A DNA stretch of 64,000 nucleotides from RHLJ01 sp965212165 (GCA_965212165.1 OZ243096.1:2170001-2234000), one strand, 5' to 3'; numbered from the stretch's first letter, positions 26,900 to 35,172 are shown. Notes: generated by a model from the sequence alone, not told the origin. Made by a program: numbers and translations.

Positions 26900-26930
26900 T
26901 TGTTGCTTTAACTTAAAAGCTGTATCTTAG
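26900..26930 (+). promoter_or_regulatory. Promoter-like element for rpsO
   Basis: TTGT (26900-26903), 19 bases, then TATCTTAG (26923-26930) approximate TTTG-N19-TAnnTTTG. They lie 42 bases before the rpsO ATG in the gap after ribF. Confidence 0.5.
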
Positions 26931-26971
26931 TAGTCTACGAATTGATAAAAAAGTTATAACAGAATATTGCA

Positions 26972-27241
26972 ATGAGCATTACTGCAGAAGAAAAAAAAGA
27001 AATTTTCAAAAAGTTTGGTGGAGAAGACGCCAATACCGGTACAACTGAAGGACAGATTGCCCTTTTTACGCACAGAATTAATCATTTAACTGGGCATTTA
27101 AAAGATAATCAAAAAGACCACGCTTCACGTCGTGGACTACTAAAGTTAGTTGGTAAAAGACGTCGCTTACTCAATTACTTGATGAAAACAGATATCGCTA
27201 AATACAGAGAACTTATTAAAGAGCTCGGTATCCGTAAATAA
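26972..27241 (+). CDS. rpsO: 30S ribosomal protein S15
   Basis: A primary 16S rRNA-binding protein of the small subunit platform. All 89 residues align with the family: DANTGTTEGQIALFTHRINHLTGHLKDN in outline, DHASRRGLLKLVGKRRRLLNYL and the final RELIKELGIRK. Separate promoter and terminator suggest a largely independent transcript, though synteny with pnp is conserved. Confidence 0.97.
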   Translation: MSITAEEKKEIFKKFGGEDANTGTTEGQIALFTHRINHLTGHLKDNQKDHASRRGLLKLVGKRRRLLNYLMKTDIAKYRELIKELGIRK

Positions 27242-27245
27242 TTTG

Positions 27246-27274
27246 AAAGGCTCCAATACTATGGAGCCTTTTTC
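27246..27274 (+). terminator. Intrinsic terminator after rpsO
   Basis: A ten-bp stem AAAGGCTCCA (27246-27255) pairs with 27262-27271 around a 6-base loop, followed by T residues. It separates rpsO from pnp. Confidence 0.9.
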
Positions 27275-27359
27275 AATTCTCCTCGTCTTATTTTTAGCTT
27301 ATAAAACCAACCTGAATCATTGGCGGGGATAAAGCAATTAACCAAATATAAAAGAATAA

Positions 27360-29465
27360 ATGAAAGAAGATTTTAGAAGTATAGAATTCGCACCTGGAAA
27401 GGTGTTATCAATAGAAACAGGTCGTATCGCTAAACAAGCTGATGGCTCTGTTGTAGTTAGAATGGGAGATACCATGGTACTTTGTACTGCGGTAAGTGCC
27501 AAAGAACCAAAACCAGGTCAGGATTTTTTCCCATTAACAGTAGATCATAAAGAGAGTTTTTCTGCCGCAGGACGTTTTCCTGGTGGATTTATGAAAAGAG
27601 AAGGTCGTTCGACCGAAAAAGAAATTTTATCAAGTAGATTAATTGATCGCGTATTGCGCCCATTATTCCCAAAAGGATATGTTTGCGATACTCAAGTAAT
27701 CTCAAGTGTTATTTCATCGGATGATGAAAATGATGGTGATGTATTAGGCGCTGTTGGTGCCTCATTAGCTATTCACCTTTCTGATATTCCTTTTGATGGC
27801 CCGATGGCTGAAGTTAGAGTTGGACGTGTTGATGGTGAATTTATTATCAACCCAACTAAAACAGAATTAGAAAACAGTGATATTGATATGACTGTGGGTG
27901 GTACTGATGATAGTATCTTAATGATTGAAGGAGAGATGAAAGAAATCTCTGAAGCAGAAATGCTTGCTGCAATTAAAGCAGCTCACGAAGCAATTAAAAA
28001 GCTTTGTGATTTCCAAGACGCACTTCGTAAAGAGCTTGGAAAAGAGAAAAGAGAATTTATCGCTCCTAAAGCAGACGAAACTATTGAAGCTAGAGTTTCT
28101 GAATTAGCTACTGCTAAGATCAATGAAGTTGTAAATATCGGTCTTGGAAAAGAAGAATACAACGGAAAGATTCGTGAAATAAAAAACGAAGTTGTTGAAG
28201 CTCTTGCCGAAGAGTTTGAAGATCAAATGGGTGAAGTAAAGAAAATTCTTACTTCTATTGAGAAAAATGAACTCCGAAATATGATTCTTGAAAAAGGTCG
28301 TAGAATTGATGGTCGTTCAACAACTGACATTCGTGATATTTGGACTCAAGTAGGGTACATCACTCGTGCTCACGGTTCTTCATTATTTACTCGTGGTGAA
28401 ACTCAAGCACTTGTATCAGCAACTTTAGGTACTCGTCGTGATGAGCAAAGTGTAGACACTTTATTCGATCAAGAAGCAAAACAATTTTACTTACACTATA
28501 ACTTCCCTCCATATTCTGTAGGTGAAGCTGGATTTATGAGAGGTCCTGGACGACGTGAAATTGGTCACGGACATTTAGCAGAACGTTCTTTACGAATGAT
28601 GATGCCTACTTTTGAAGAATTCGGATATGTAGTTCGTTTAATCTCTGATATTACTGAATCGAACGGTTCGTCTTCAATGGCTTCTGTTTGTGGTGGTTCT
28701 ATGGCACTTATGGATGCTGGTGTTCCTCTTAAAAAACCAGTTTCTGGTATTGCTATGGGTATGATTGTTGGAGAGGACAAGACAGCAATTCTATCTGATA
28801 TTCGTGGCGAAGAAGATTTCATGGGAGACATGGATTTCAAAACTGCCGGTACTGCCGACGGTATTACTTCTTGCCAAATGGATATGAAAGTTCAGGGTAT
28901 TAGCTTTGAAACTATTGAAGAAGCTCTCGAACAAGCTCACGTAGGTCGACTACATATTCTTGGCGAAATGGCTAAAACTATTTCTTCACCAAGAGAAAAC
29001 ATTTCTCAGTATGCTCCTCAATTCCTAAGAATGGAAATTGATGGTAGTGATATCGGTGCTGTTATCGGACCTGGTGGTAAAGTGATTCAGACGCTTCAAA
29101 AAGAAACCGGAACTGATATCATGATTGAAGAAGACAAGAATGGTAAAGGCCAAATCACGATTTCAGCTAACGATCTTAGCAAAGCAGAAGAAGCTAAAGC
29201 TAGAATTAAAATGATTGTTGGTCACCTTGAAGAAGGTGCTACCTACAAAGGTGTGGTTAAATCAATAAAAGACTTCGGTGCTTTTGTTGAGATCGCTCCT
29301 GGTAAAGATGGTTTACTTCATATCTCTGAAATTGCTCACGAGCGTGTAGAAAAAGTTTCTGACTATCTACAACTTGGTGATGAACTAGATGTGAAATTAC
29401 TTAAAGTAGAGCACGGCGGTAAACTTCGCCTTTCAAGAAAAGCTCTAATGGAAAGAGAAAACTAA
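27360..29465 (+). CDS. pnp: Polyribonucleotide nucleotidyltransferase (PNPase)
   Basis: Phosphorolytic 3'-5' exoribonuclease of the RNA degradation machinery. The 701-residue protein has a first RNase PH domain (GKVLSIETGRIAKQADG, GRFPGGFMKREGR, RLIDRVLRPLFP), an alpha-helical linker, and a second RNase PH domain with GRRIDGRSTTDIR, FTRGETQALVSATLGT, HYNFPPYSVGEAG and DAGVPLKKPVSGIAMG. KH (IGPGGKVIQTLQKETGT) and S1 (VKSIKDFGAFVEIAPGKDGLLHISE) domains follow. Order and length are standard. Confidence 0.96.
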   Translation: MKEDFRSIEFAPGKVLSIETGRIAKQADGSVVVRMGDTMVLCTAVSAKEPKPGQDFFPLTVDHKESFSAAGRFPGGFMKREGRSTEKEILSSRLIDRVLRPLFPKGYVCDTQVISSVISSDDENDGDVLGAVGASLAIHLSDIPFDGPMAEVRVGRVDGEFIINPTKTELENSDIDMTVGGTDDSILMIEGEMKEISEAEMLAAIKAAHEAIKKLCDFQDALRKELGKEKREFIAPKADETIEARVSELATAKINEVVNIGLGKEEYNGKIREIKNEVVEALAEEFEDQMGEVKKILTSIEKNELRNMILEKGRRIDGRSTTDIRDIWTQVGYITRAHGSSLFTRGETQALVSATLGTRRDEQSVDTLFDQEAKQFYLHYNFPPYSVGEAGFMRGPGRREIGHGHLAERSLRMMMPTFEEFGYVVRLISDITESNGSSSMASVCGGSMALMDAGVPLKKPVSGIAMGMIVGEDKTAILSDIRGEEDFMGDMDFKTAGTADGITSCQMDMKVQGISFETIEEALEQAHVGRLHILGEMAKTISSPRENISQYAPQFLRMEIDGSDIGAVIGPGGKVIQTLQKETGTDIMIEEDKNGKGQITISANDLSKAEEAKARIKMIVGHLEEGATYKGVVKSIKDFGAFVEIAPGKDGLLHISEIAHERVEKVSDYLQLGDELDVKLLKVEHGGKLRLSRKALMEREN

Positions 29466-29484
29466 TTTTCTCAATGCTAATTTT

Positions 29485-29519
29485 AAGGCGCTTCTCATTA
29501 CTGAGTAGCGCCTTTTTTT
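29485..29519 (+). terminator. Intrinsic terminator after pnp
   Basis: A stem AAGGCGCT/AGCGCCTT extended internally by CTCA/TGAG pairs (29485-29514) is followed by seven T residues, 20 bases after the pnp stop. Confidence 0.9.
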
Positions 29520-29523
29520 ATAT

Positions 29524-29555
29524 CTGTACTGGCATATTGCATTATGCCAGTACAG
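29524..29555. repeat. 13-bp perfect inverted repeat between pnp and the M16 peptidase gene
   Basis: CTGTACTGGCATA (29524-29536) is exactly complementary to 29543-29555 around the loop TTGCAT. There is no T tract, so it is not a second terminator of the usual kind. It could be an operator for the downstream peptidase, a REP-like unit or a structured RNA element. Confidence 0.7.
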
Positions 29556-29598
29556 GATATGGTAACAATTTGAAGAGAACACAATTTCACAAACGATT

Positions 29599-29630
29599 AC
29601 TGATTCTACCCGCCAAGCTTTGTATATTTG
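29599..29630 (+). promoter_or_regulatory. Bacteroidota-type promoter of the M16 peptidase gene
   Basis: TATATTTG (29623-29630) matches TAnnTTTG exactly; an upstream ACTG (29599-29602) at 20-base spacing is a weak -33 match. The predicted start site is about 35 bases before the ATG. Confidence 0.6.
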
Positions 29631-29670
29631 CACCCATCAAAAAAAAGAGACGCACATTTAAAAATTCTGC

Positions 29671-30927
29671 ATGGAAAACCTGAAAGAAATTGATACAGTA
29701 CAGAAATCCACATTAAATAATGGTTTAAGGATTGTTACCGAACATATTGAAAGTGTTAAAAGTATTTCTGTAGGAATTTGGGTGAAAACAGGCTCAAGAA
29801 ATGAAACTAAAGAGCAAGCTGGTGTTACTCATTTCTTGGAACATATGTTATTTAAAGGAACAGAAAAACGTTCTGCTTTTGATATTGCATTAAGTCTTGA
29901 AGCCGTAGGTGGATATTTAAATGCATTCACTTCTTCTGAGTACACTTGTTATTACGCTCGTTGTGTAGACGATCAAATTGATTTAGCTTTAGATGTTCTT
30001 TCTGATATGGTTCTGAATCCTTCTTTTCCTGAAGAAGAAGTTGAGAAGGAGAAAAAAGTAGTTATCGAAGAAATGAAGATGTACCGCGATTCTCCCGACG
30101 ACTATTTATTCGAAGAATTCAGTTCTAAAATGTTTGAAGGTCATGAATTAGGTCGACCAATTCTAGGATATGAAGAAACAGTTTCATCATTTACTAGAGA
30201 TGATTTATACAACTACATGAAAGACCGGTATAAACCTTCAAATTTAATGGTTTCGGTTGCAGGTCATGTAAATCATAATAAAGTGGTGAAGCTTGTTAGT
30301 GAATATTTTGAAAAGCTCTCTTCTGATTTAGTTGTGAATGAAGAACAACCTATGGAAGCGATGAATACAGATAAGTTATTGCTAACCAAGTCCATTGAAC
30401 AAACCCATTATTTACTAGGTCGTCGTGGATTACATTATGATCACGATGATAAATACCTACTTCTCTTAGCCAATACTGTATTAGGAGGAGGTATGAGCTC
30501 TCGATTGCATCAAAATGTGCGTGAGAAATATGGATATTGTTATTCAATTCAAACCTTTAATCAATCCTATTCCGATTCGGGAATTTGGGGTGTATATGTT
30601 GGAACTGATAAAGAATATGTAGAGCATGTTCATGAGTTAGTTGTAGCAGAATTGAATAAAATCAGTAATGAAATAATTCCTGCAAAAGAACTAGCTGAAG
30701 CAAAATCACAGTTAAAAGGAAAGCTGCTCTTATCACAGGAAAACACAAGTAATAGAATGATGAGACTTGCTAAAAGTGAGTTATATTTCGATCGTTTTGT
30801 AACCTTAGACGAACTTGAAGAAAATATTGAGAAAGTTACTGCAGAAGAGATTCAAGCTTTTGCTAAAGACTTTTTTAATCAAAAATATTATATGGAAGCC
30901 GTTTTAACCCCTGACGGGGAATTATAA
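29671..30927 (+). CDS. M16 family zinc peptidase (processing-peptidase-like)
   Basis: A 418-residue M16B-type metallopeptidase with the inverted zinc motif HFLEH (His54, catalytic Glu57, His58) within VTHFLEHMLFKGT. A downstream acidic helix EEEVEKEKKVVIEEMKM holds the third zinc ligand, and the C-terminal half includes VLGGGMSSRLHQNVREKYGYCYSIQ. The N-terminus shows no signal peptide, so it may act in the cytoplasm; Bacteroidota relatives are commonly annotated as pitrilysin or mitochondrial-processing-peptidase-like. Natural substrates are unknown. It is monocistronic, between a palindrome and a repeat element. Confidence 0.92.
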   Translation: MENLKEIDTVQKSTLNNGLRIVTEHIESVKSISVGIWVKTGSRNETKEQAGVTHFLEHMLFKGTEKRSAFDIALSLEAVGGYLNAFTSSEYTCYYARCVDDQIDLALDVLSDMVLNPSFPEEEVEKEKKVVIEEMKMYRDSPDDYLFEEFSSKMFEGHELGRPILGYEETVSSFTRDDLYNYMKDRYKPSNLMVSVAGHVNHNKVVKLVSEYFEKLSSDLVVNEEQPMEAMNTDKLLLTKSIEQTHYLLGRRGLHYDHDDKYLLLLANTVLGGGMSSRLHQNVREKYGYCYSIQTFNQSYSDSGIWGVYVGTDKEYVEHVHELVVAELNKISNEIIPAKELAEAKSQLKGKLLLSQENTSNRMMRLAKSELYFDRFVTLDELEENIEKVTAEEIQAFAKDFFNQKYYMEAVLTPDGEL

Positions 30928-31082
30928 ATTATGAATGCTGAATTTTGAATTCTTGCCATGTCGAACAGAAGTGAGATATCTAAAGAGCACTGATACTTTG
31001 ATTATCTCTTTAGACTTCTCGTGTTCACTCGAAGTGACAAAACCCTTATTCAAAATTCGGCATTTAACATTCAAAATTATAA
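30923..31082. repeat. Nested imperfect inverted-repeat element (MITE/REP-like)
   Basis: The outer arms (about 30923-30951 and 31048-31082) are inverted copies containing GAATTTTGAAT preceded by GC-T/C-, and the inner arms (30959-30987 and 31006-31039) pair imperfectly (TGTCGAAC...CTAAAGAG with CTCTTTAG...AGTGACA). The unit fills the whole M16-asnS gap and overlaps the M16 stop codon. It resembles the dispersed palindromic intergenic repeats common in Bacteroidota genomes. It codes for nothing. Confidence 0.65.
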
Positions 31083-31087
31083 AGTAA

Positions 31088-32581
31088 ATGATTTACATCA
31101 ACCAACTCGCAACACATGTTGATAACACTATAACTCTAAAAGGTTGGGTATATAACTACCGAAGTAGTGGAAGTCTTGTTTTTATAGAAATGAGAGATGG
31201 AACTGGTATTACTCAATGTGTTGTAGCCAAAGATGATGTTTCTGAGAAAGCATGGGAAGCAGCTTCATCACTAAAACAAGAAAGCTCATTAGAAATAACT
31301 GGGACGGTTAAAGCTGACGAAAGAAGTGTTGGAGGACATGAAATACACGTAAGCGATGTTCATGTAATTCAAATTGCGGAAGATTATCCAATCACTCCAA
31401 AAGAACATGGAGTAGAATTTTTAATGAATAATCGCCATTTGTGGTTAAGAAGTCAGAAACAATGGGCAGCAATGAGAGTTAGGAATGAAATAATTTTTGC
31501 TATTCATACCTTTTTCCAGAATCGGAATTTTGTTCAGATGGATTCTCCAATTTTTACTGGGAATGCTGCTGAAGGAAGTACAACACTTTTTGAAACTGAA
31601 TTTTTTGAAGAACCTGCATACCTAGCTCAAACCGGACAATTATACGGAGAGGCAATGGCGATGGCACATGGGCTGATTTATACCTTCGGACCAACGTTTA
31701 GAGCAGAGAAATCGAAGACACGACGACATCTATCTGAATTTTGGATGATTGAGCCTGAAATGGCTTTTTATGACTTAAAAATGAACATGGATCTCGCTGA
31801 AGACATGATTCGATTCATTGTACAAACGGTACTTGAAAAGCGTCAATCTGAATTGACTATTCTAGAACGTGATACTTCAAAATTAGAAGCTTTAGTTGAT
31901 AACCCATTCATTAGAATGACATATACTGAAGCCGTCGATATTTTGACTAGTGTCGATACTGCAAAAATGCTAGATGACATGTTGGATTCTAGAAAGCAGG
32001 AAGAAAAAGATCTTAAGCAGGAAAGTGAAGAGATAAAGAAAGAGCACGGTTCTGCTAAGAAATGGCGTAAGAAACAGATCGAAGCTCGCCAGTCTGAAAT
32101 TTCTTCCCGAATCACTCAAATTGAAGAAGATTATAGAAATATACCTCAGTGGAAAGCGTCGGCTCAGAGTTTTGAATGGGGAAATGATTTTGGTGGTAGT
32201 GATGAAACCGTATTAACTATGCAATACCAAGTTCCAGTTATGGTAACACACTGGCCAGCGGAAATAAAAGCTTTTTATATGAAGCGTGATGAATCAGGTA
32301 AACATGCCCTAGGCGTTGATGTACTTGCTCCTGAAGGTTATGGCGAGATAATTGGTGGAAGTCAGCGTGAGGACAATTTAGAGCTTATGCACGAACGTAT
32401 TGAAGAGGAAGGGCTCGATAAAGAAGTATTTGAGTGGTACTTAGATTTACGTCGCTATGGAACCGTTCCTCATGCTGGTTTTGGTCTTGGTCTAGAAAGA
32501 ACGGTTGCGTGGCTCTGTGGGTTATCTCATGTGCGAGAAACGATACCATTCCCTAGAATGATGGGAAGGTTGAAGCCTTAA
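31088..32581 (+). CDS. asnS: Asparaginyl-tRNA synthetase with coiled-coil insertion
   Basis: Class IIb synthetase charging tRNA-Asn. The 497-residue protein shows an N-terminal OB-fold anticodon domain (VDNTITLKGWVYNYRSSGSLVFIEMRDG in outline). The catalytic core has FQNRNFVQMDSPIFTGNAAEG, LYGEAMAMAHGLIYTFGPTFRAE, RRHLSEFWMIEPEMAF, GEIIGGSQRED and motif 3 GFGLGLERTVAWL. Between YTEAVDIL and FEWGNDF (about residues 287-358) lies an insertion of about 55-60 residues, highly charged and coiled-coil-like (KQEEKDLKQESEEIKKEHG), absent from the 466-residue E. coli enzyme. The usual EHE motif after it reads GGSDET. Function as AsnRS is still likely. Confidence 0.92.
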   Translation: MIYINQLATHVDNTITLKGWVYNYRSSGSLVFIEMRDGTGITQCVVAKDDVSEKAWEAASSLKQESSLEITGTVKADERSVGGHEIHVSDVHVIQIAEDYPITPKEHGVEFLMNNRHLWLRSQKQWAAMRVRNEIIFAIHTFFQNRNFVQMDSPIFTGNAAEGSTTLFETEFFEEPAYLAQTGQLYGEAMAMAHGLIYTFGPTFRAEKSKTRRHLSEFWMIEPEMAFYDLKMNMDLAEDMIRFIVQTVLEKRQSELTILERDTSKLEALVDNPFIRMTYTEAVDILTSVDTAKMLDDMLDSRKQEEKDLKQESEEIKKEHGSAKKWRKKQIEARQSEISSRITQIEEDYRNIPQWKASAQSFEWGNDFGGSDETVLTMQYQVPVMVTHWPAEIKAFYMKRDESGKHALGVDVLAPEGYGEIIGGSQREDNLELMHERIEEEGLDKEVFEWYLDLRRYGTVPHAGFGLGLERTVAWLCGLSHVRETIPFPRMMGRLKP

Positions 32582-32599
32582 GGTATACGATTCAATATT

Positions 32600-32697
32600 C
32601 AAGAGGACACCTCCGAAGGATCTAGGAGTATTAGCCCAAGCGGACGCTTGAGCTAGGAAATTAAAAGCACGTGCTATAATTTTTGTTCCTCTAAATG
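32600..32697. repeat. Palindromic intergenic element after asnS
   Basis: The convergent gap after asnS contains a near-perfect hairpin TAGCCCAAGCG-GA-CGCTTGAGCTA (32632-32655) and a 10-bp palindrome AGCACGTGCT followed by ATAATTTTT. The outer ends AGAGGA and TCCTCT are complementary. The higher local GC, unlike neighbouring gaps, suggests a dispersed repeat; it could also act as the asnS terminator. No gene is visible in it. Confidence 0.5.
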
Positions 32698-32718
32698 ACA
32701 GCACAGCTGGTATCTAGT

Positions 32719-33141
32719 TTAGCATAGGATGTCTTTAATCTTCGAAATTTTCAAATTCCGATCGACAGAATAAACATTCTCAGTTTCTTCAATAAATTCA
32801 TACATCAATAGACTTCTTGAAAATAGCTTAAGGCTTCGAAAATGCTGATCAACATTTTCAAAGTTATGATCAGCTATTTCAAAAAGGATGTCTGCTAGAA
32901 TATTAAGGTGATCAGAATTGAAGCCACTTTTTTTGATAAAAGAGAGGAGTTGTTCTTCATCTTGAATAGAGATTACTTCATCTAAATCGAAACCTAGTTC
33001 ATCAATAAGTCTCTGATCTAGATAATTGATGGAATTAGTTTGTTCTTCAAGTTTTTTTAAACTTAAAACTTGGGTAAGTATGGTGTTCAGCACTTGTGTT
33101 AATTGCTGAACTTGTCTCATGATGTAATCTTGATTAAACAT
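32719..33141 (-). CDS. Conserved-looking small cytoplasmic protein, unknown function
   Basis: A 140-residue, mostly helical, acidic protein beginning MFNQDYIMRQVQQLTQVLNT, with no signal peptide or membrane segment. The opening and the overall helical profile resemble small DUF6483-type proteins, but I am not certain of the family. The C-terminal half (HLNILADILFEIADHNF, SLKLFSRSLLMYEFIE) could form TPR-like helical pairs. It is the gene downstream of bactofilin (28-base gap), so the two may be co-transcribed. No function is proposed. Confidence 0.65.
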   Translation of the reverse strand: MFNQDYIMRQVQQLTQVLNTILTQVLSLKKLEEQTNSINYLDQRLIDELGFDLDEVISIQDEEQLLSFIKKSGFNSDHLNILADILFEIADHNFENVDQHFRSLKLFSRSLLMYEFIEETENVYSVDRNLKISKIKDILC

Positions 33142-33169
33142 AAAAAAAGTTTAACCAATAAGGCTTTGA

Positions 33170-33574
33170 TTATCCAGCCTTTCTTTGTGGAATAGCAGCT
33201 TGGTCCTTATCTGAGGGATTTTCTTTAAGCATATTCACATCCTTTCCAATTTGTATAATTCCGTTTACTTGAGAACCATCTTCTGTTACTAAAAACTTTG
33301 AATAAATATTGCCATTTATTTTAGCAGATCTCTTCAAAACTAATAGATCGGTTATATAAATATCTCCATTAACATCGCCTGAAATTTCAGCCCTTTTTGT
33401 AACTATAGAACCGTTAACTATAGCACCTGGATTAAGTACAACGTGGTCTTTTGAGTTGATGTTACCCTTTAATCGACCTGATATGTGTACTTTACCTGTA
33501 CTTTCAATATTTCCTACAATATGGGTTCCTTTTTGTATATAGGTGATGTTATTTAAATCTAATTCTTTTTTCAT
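33170..33574 (-). CDS. Bactofilin-family cytoskeletal protein
   Basis: Bactofilins are small polymerising proteins built from a right-handed beta-helix that act in cell shape, appendage placement or polarity. The 134-residue protein shows the repeating hydrophobic pattern of the fold: GTHIVGNIESTGKVHISG, RLKGNINSKDHVVLNPGAIVNG in outline, AEISGDVNGDIYITDLLVLK, AKINGNIYSKFLVTEDGSQVNG. Short polar tails flank it. There is no membrane-binding N-terminal helix of the longer type. No M23 peptidase partner is adjacent. Confidence 0.9.
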   Translation of the reverse strand: MKKELDLNNITYIQKGTHIVGNIESTGKVHISGRLKGNINSKDHVVLNPGAIVNGSIVTKRAEISGDVNGDIYITDLLVLKRSAKINGNIYSKFLVTEDGSQVNGIIQIGKDVNMLKENPSDKDQAAIPQRKAG

Positions 33575-33824
33575 ATTTAAAAGAGGAATCCCGACCCAAA
33601 TAATTACTAAATAATTAAAATTTTTTAAATCTGTAATTATTTGACCACAAGAATTATCAGATAACCATACAGTTGATGGAGAGAGGCTTCATTTTTAGTC
33701 GAAAATACTTTAATGAATGGAAGTCTAACAAAACAATTTATGTCAGCTCATTATAAAGTGGAATTTATTACTATAGCTTAACAGTAGCTGAGAAAAGTAT
33801 TTCTAAAACTATGACCTTAATCAA
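33575..33824. other. Non-coding stretch between bactofilin and carbonic anhydrase genes
   Basis: AT-rich, with no convincing gene. An ATG-initiated 26-codon frame at 33676-33756 has no ribosome site or recognisable content. The region must hold the minus-strand promoter of the bactofilin gene, but no clear TAnnTTTG element is seen. Confidence 0.5.
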
Positions 33825-33857
33825 ATAAAAAAAGCTCGGCTATTGGCCGAGCTTTTG
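33825..33857 (-). terminator. Intrinsic terminator of the carbonic anhydrase gene
   Basis: Read on the minus strand: AAAAGCTCGGC pairs with GCCGAGCTTTT around a 5-base loop, followed by a run of T residues. It lies 27 bases after the carbonic anhydrase stop. Confidence 0.9.
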
Positions 33858-33883
33858 AGATCATCATAATGAAAAGTCGCTAC

Positions 33884-34615
33884 TTACTTTTCAACGAAAG
33901 TTACTTTACCAGTGTCTAGGTCATAATAGGCACCAACAATCATAATTTCTCCACTATCTAAAAGACCACTTAATACTGGACTTTCTTCTAACATTTCATC
34001 AATTGTCATAGTAACATTTGTGTTTACAACTTCATCAACGAATGCAGAGTTCCCAGAAGAACGATCTGCGTCATACCCTTTAACTGCATCAATTGCTGGT
34101 TGAACTCTTCCTAAAAGAACATTAGCATTTGAGCTTAACTGAGCTTTGTCGATAGAAGCTTTTACAGCTCCACAAGCTTCATGCCCCATAACAACTATTA
34201 ATTTTGAGCCTGCAACTGCTGCACCATATTCAATACTACCCAATATGTCAGGGTTAACAGTGTTTCCAGCTACACGAGCTACAAATACATCACCAACACC
34301 TTTATCAAATACTTGTTCTACAGGAACACGACTATCGATGCAAGATAGAATTACAGCTTCTGGAAATTGACCAGATGCAGTTGCTGCAATTTGTGCTATA
34401 TAATCTGTTGGAGTTAGATCATTATTCATATAACGATCGTTTCCATCTTTCAATCCTTGTAAAATTGCTTCTGGAGTAAGTGCTGCTTGGTCAGAAGCTG
34501 AAATTGTATCCCCGTCTAATTGTACTACCGGAGTTTGTTGTTGTTGTTGTGAGCAAGCACTCATGATAAACATTAATGCTACTGCTAGTAAAAAAGTTGG
34601 CTTATTAGTCAACAT
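33884..34615 (-). CDS. Exported beta-class carbonic anhydrase lipoprotein
   Basis: Interconverts CO2 and bicarbonate at a zinc site. The 243-residue protein has a lipoprotein signal with lipobox IMSAC (Cys21) and a Gln-rich linker. The beta-class core follows: ILSCIDSRVPVEQVFDKGVGD with the Cys and Asp-Arg dyad, VARVAGNTV, SIEYGAAVAGSKLIVVMGHEACGAV with the second His-x2-Cys zinc ligands, and a C-terminal IMIVGAYYDLDTGKV. Beta enzymes are usually cytoplasmic; lipidation implies an envelope location, perhaps for inorganic carbon supply or pH control in the periplasm. It is single-gene, with its own terminator. Confidence 0.92.
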   Translation of the reverse strand: MLTNKPTFLLAVALMFIMSACSQQQQQTPVVQLDGDTISASDQAALTPEAILQGLKDGNDRYMNNDLTPTDYIAQIAATASGQFPEAVILSCIDSRVPVEQVFDKGVGDVFVARVAGNTVNPDILGSIEYGAAVAGSKLIVVMGHEACGAVKASIDKAQLSSNANVLLGRVQPAIDAVKGYDADRSSGNSAFVDEVVNTNVTMTIDEMLEESPVLSGLLDSGEIMIVGAYYDLDTGKVTFVEK

Positions 34616-34748
34616 AATCGTTTGATTTTATAGGTTTTTAGTGAAAAGGTTATGTATTAATAACCCTTTAGTTTCCAAATTAACTAAGAAAGAATTCCGA
34701 ACGTTCGCTAGAAAAACGAGAAAAAGCACGTATATGGTTCATATAGGT

Positions 34749-34774
34749 ATATTCTAACCCATTTGTTAGAATAT
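34749..34774. promoter_or_regulatory. 10-bp perfect inverted repeat upstream of the carbonic anhydrase gene
   Basis: ATATTCTAAC (34749-34758) and GTTAGAATAT (34765-34774) flank a 6-base spacer, 134 bases before the carbonic anhydrase start and between it and the DUF2805 gene end. This is a possible operator or weak terminator of the upstream minus-strand region; no family is assigned. Confidence 0.4.
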
Positions 34775-34869
34775 CTTAGTCACTACAAACCAGTTATTTA
34801 GAACGATTAAAAATAAGAGAAAAATGAGTTTGTAAACAATTGTAAACATATGAAAGAGAAGGGATTAAG

Positions 34870-35172
34870 CTAGTATTTCTTTTTTGAAATACGATTATTA
34901 GTAGTTGGATTTTGGGCTGCTGAAACGAATCGTTTAACATCTTCACTGCGTAGTTTTCGATGTTTTGTATCCCTACCTGATACTCTTTTTCTCCAACGTT
35001 CCCAACTTTTACGTTTTAGGTTTCTACGCATAAATTGAATGACTTCAGGCTCTGATAGTCCAAATTGTGCTTCGATAGCTTCAAAAGGAGTCCTATCTTC
35101 CCATGCCATCCCAATTATACGATCTACTTGATGAGGTTCAAGTTTATATTTTTCGATAAAGTCAGTGCTCAT
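34870..35172 (-). CDS. TIGR03643/DUF2805 family protein
   Basis: A small basic protein of 100 residues. Its N-terminal region (VDRIIGMAWEDRTPFEAIEAQFGLSEPEVIQFMRRNL in outline) is the conserved TIGR03643/DUF2805 block, resembling a helix-turn-helix-like helical unit. It is followed by WERWRKRVSGRDTKH and a Lys/Arg-rich tail. Family function is unknown; the positive charge suggests nucleic-acid contact. It is near the small coiled-coil gene at 35215 on the same strand, 42 bases apart. Confidence 0.8.
   Translation of the reverse strand: MSTDFIEKYKLEPHQVDRIIGMAWEDRTPFEAIEAQFGLSEPEVIQFMRRNLKRKSWERWRKRVSGRDTKHRKLRSEDVKRFVSAAQNPTTNNRISKKKY

Noticed and set aside
33676..33756. 26-codon ATG frame in the gap between bactofilin and carbonic anhydrase
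   Set aside because: Too short, without ribosome site or recognisable content; chance in AT-rich DNA is more likely.
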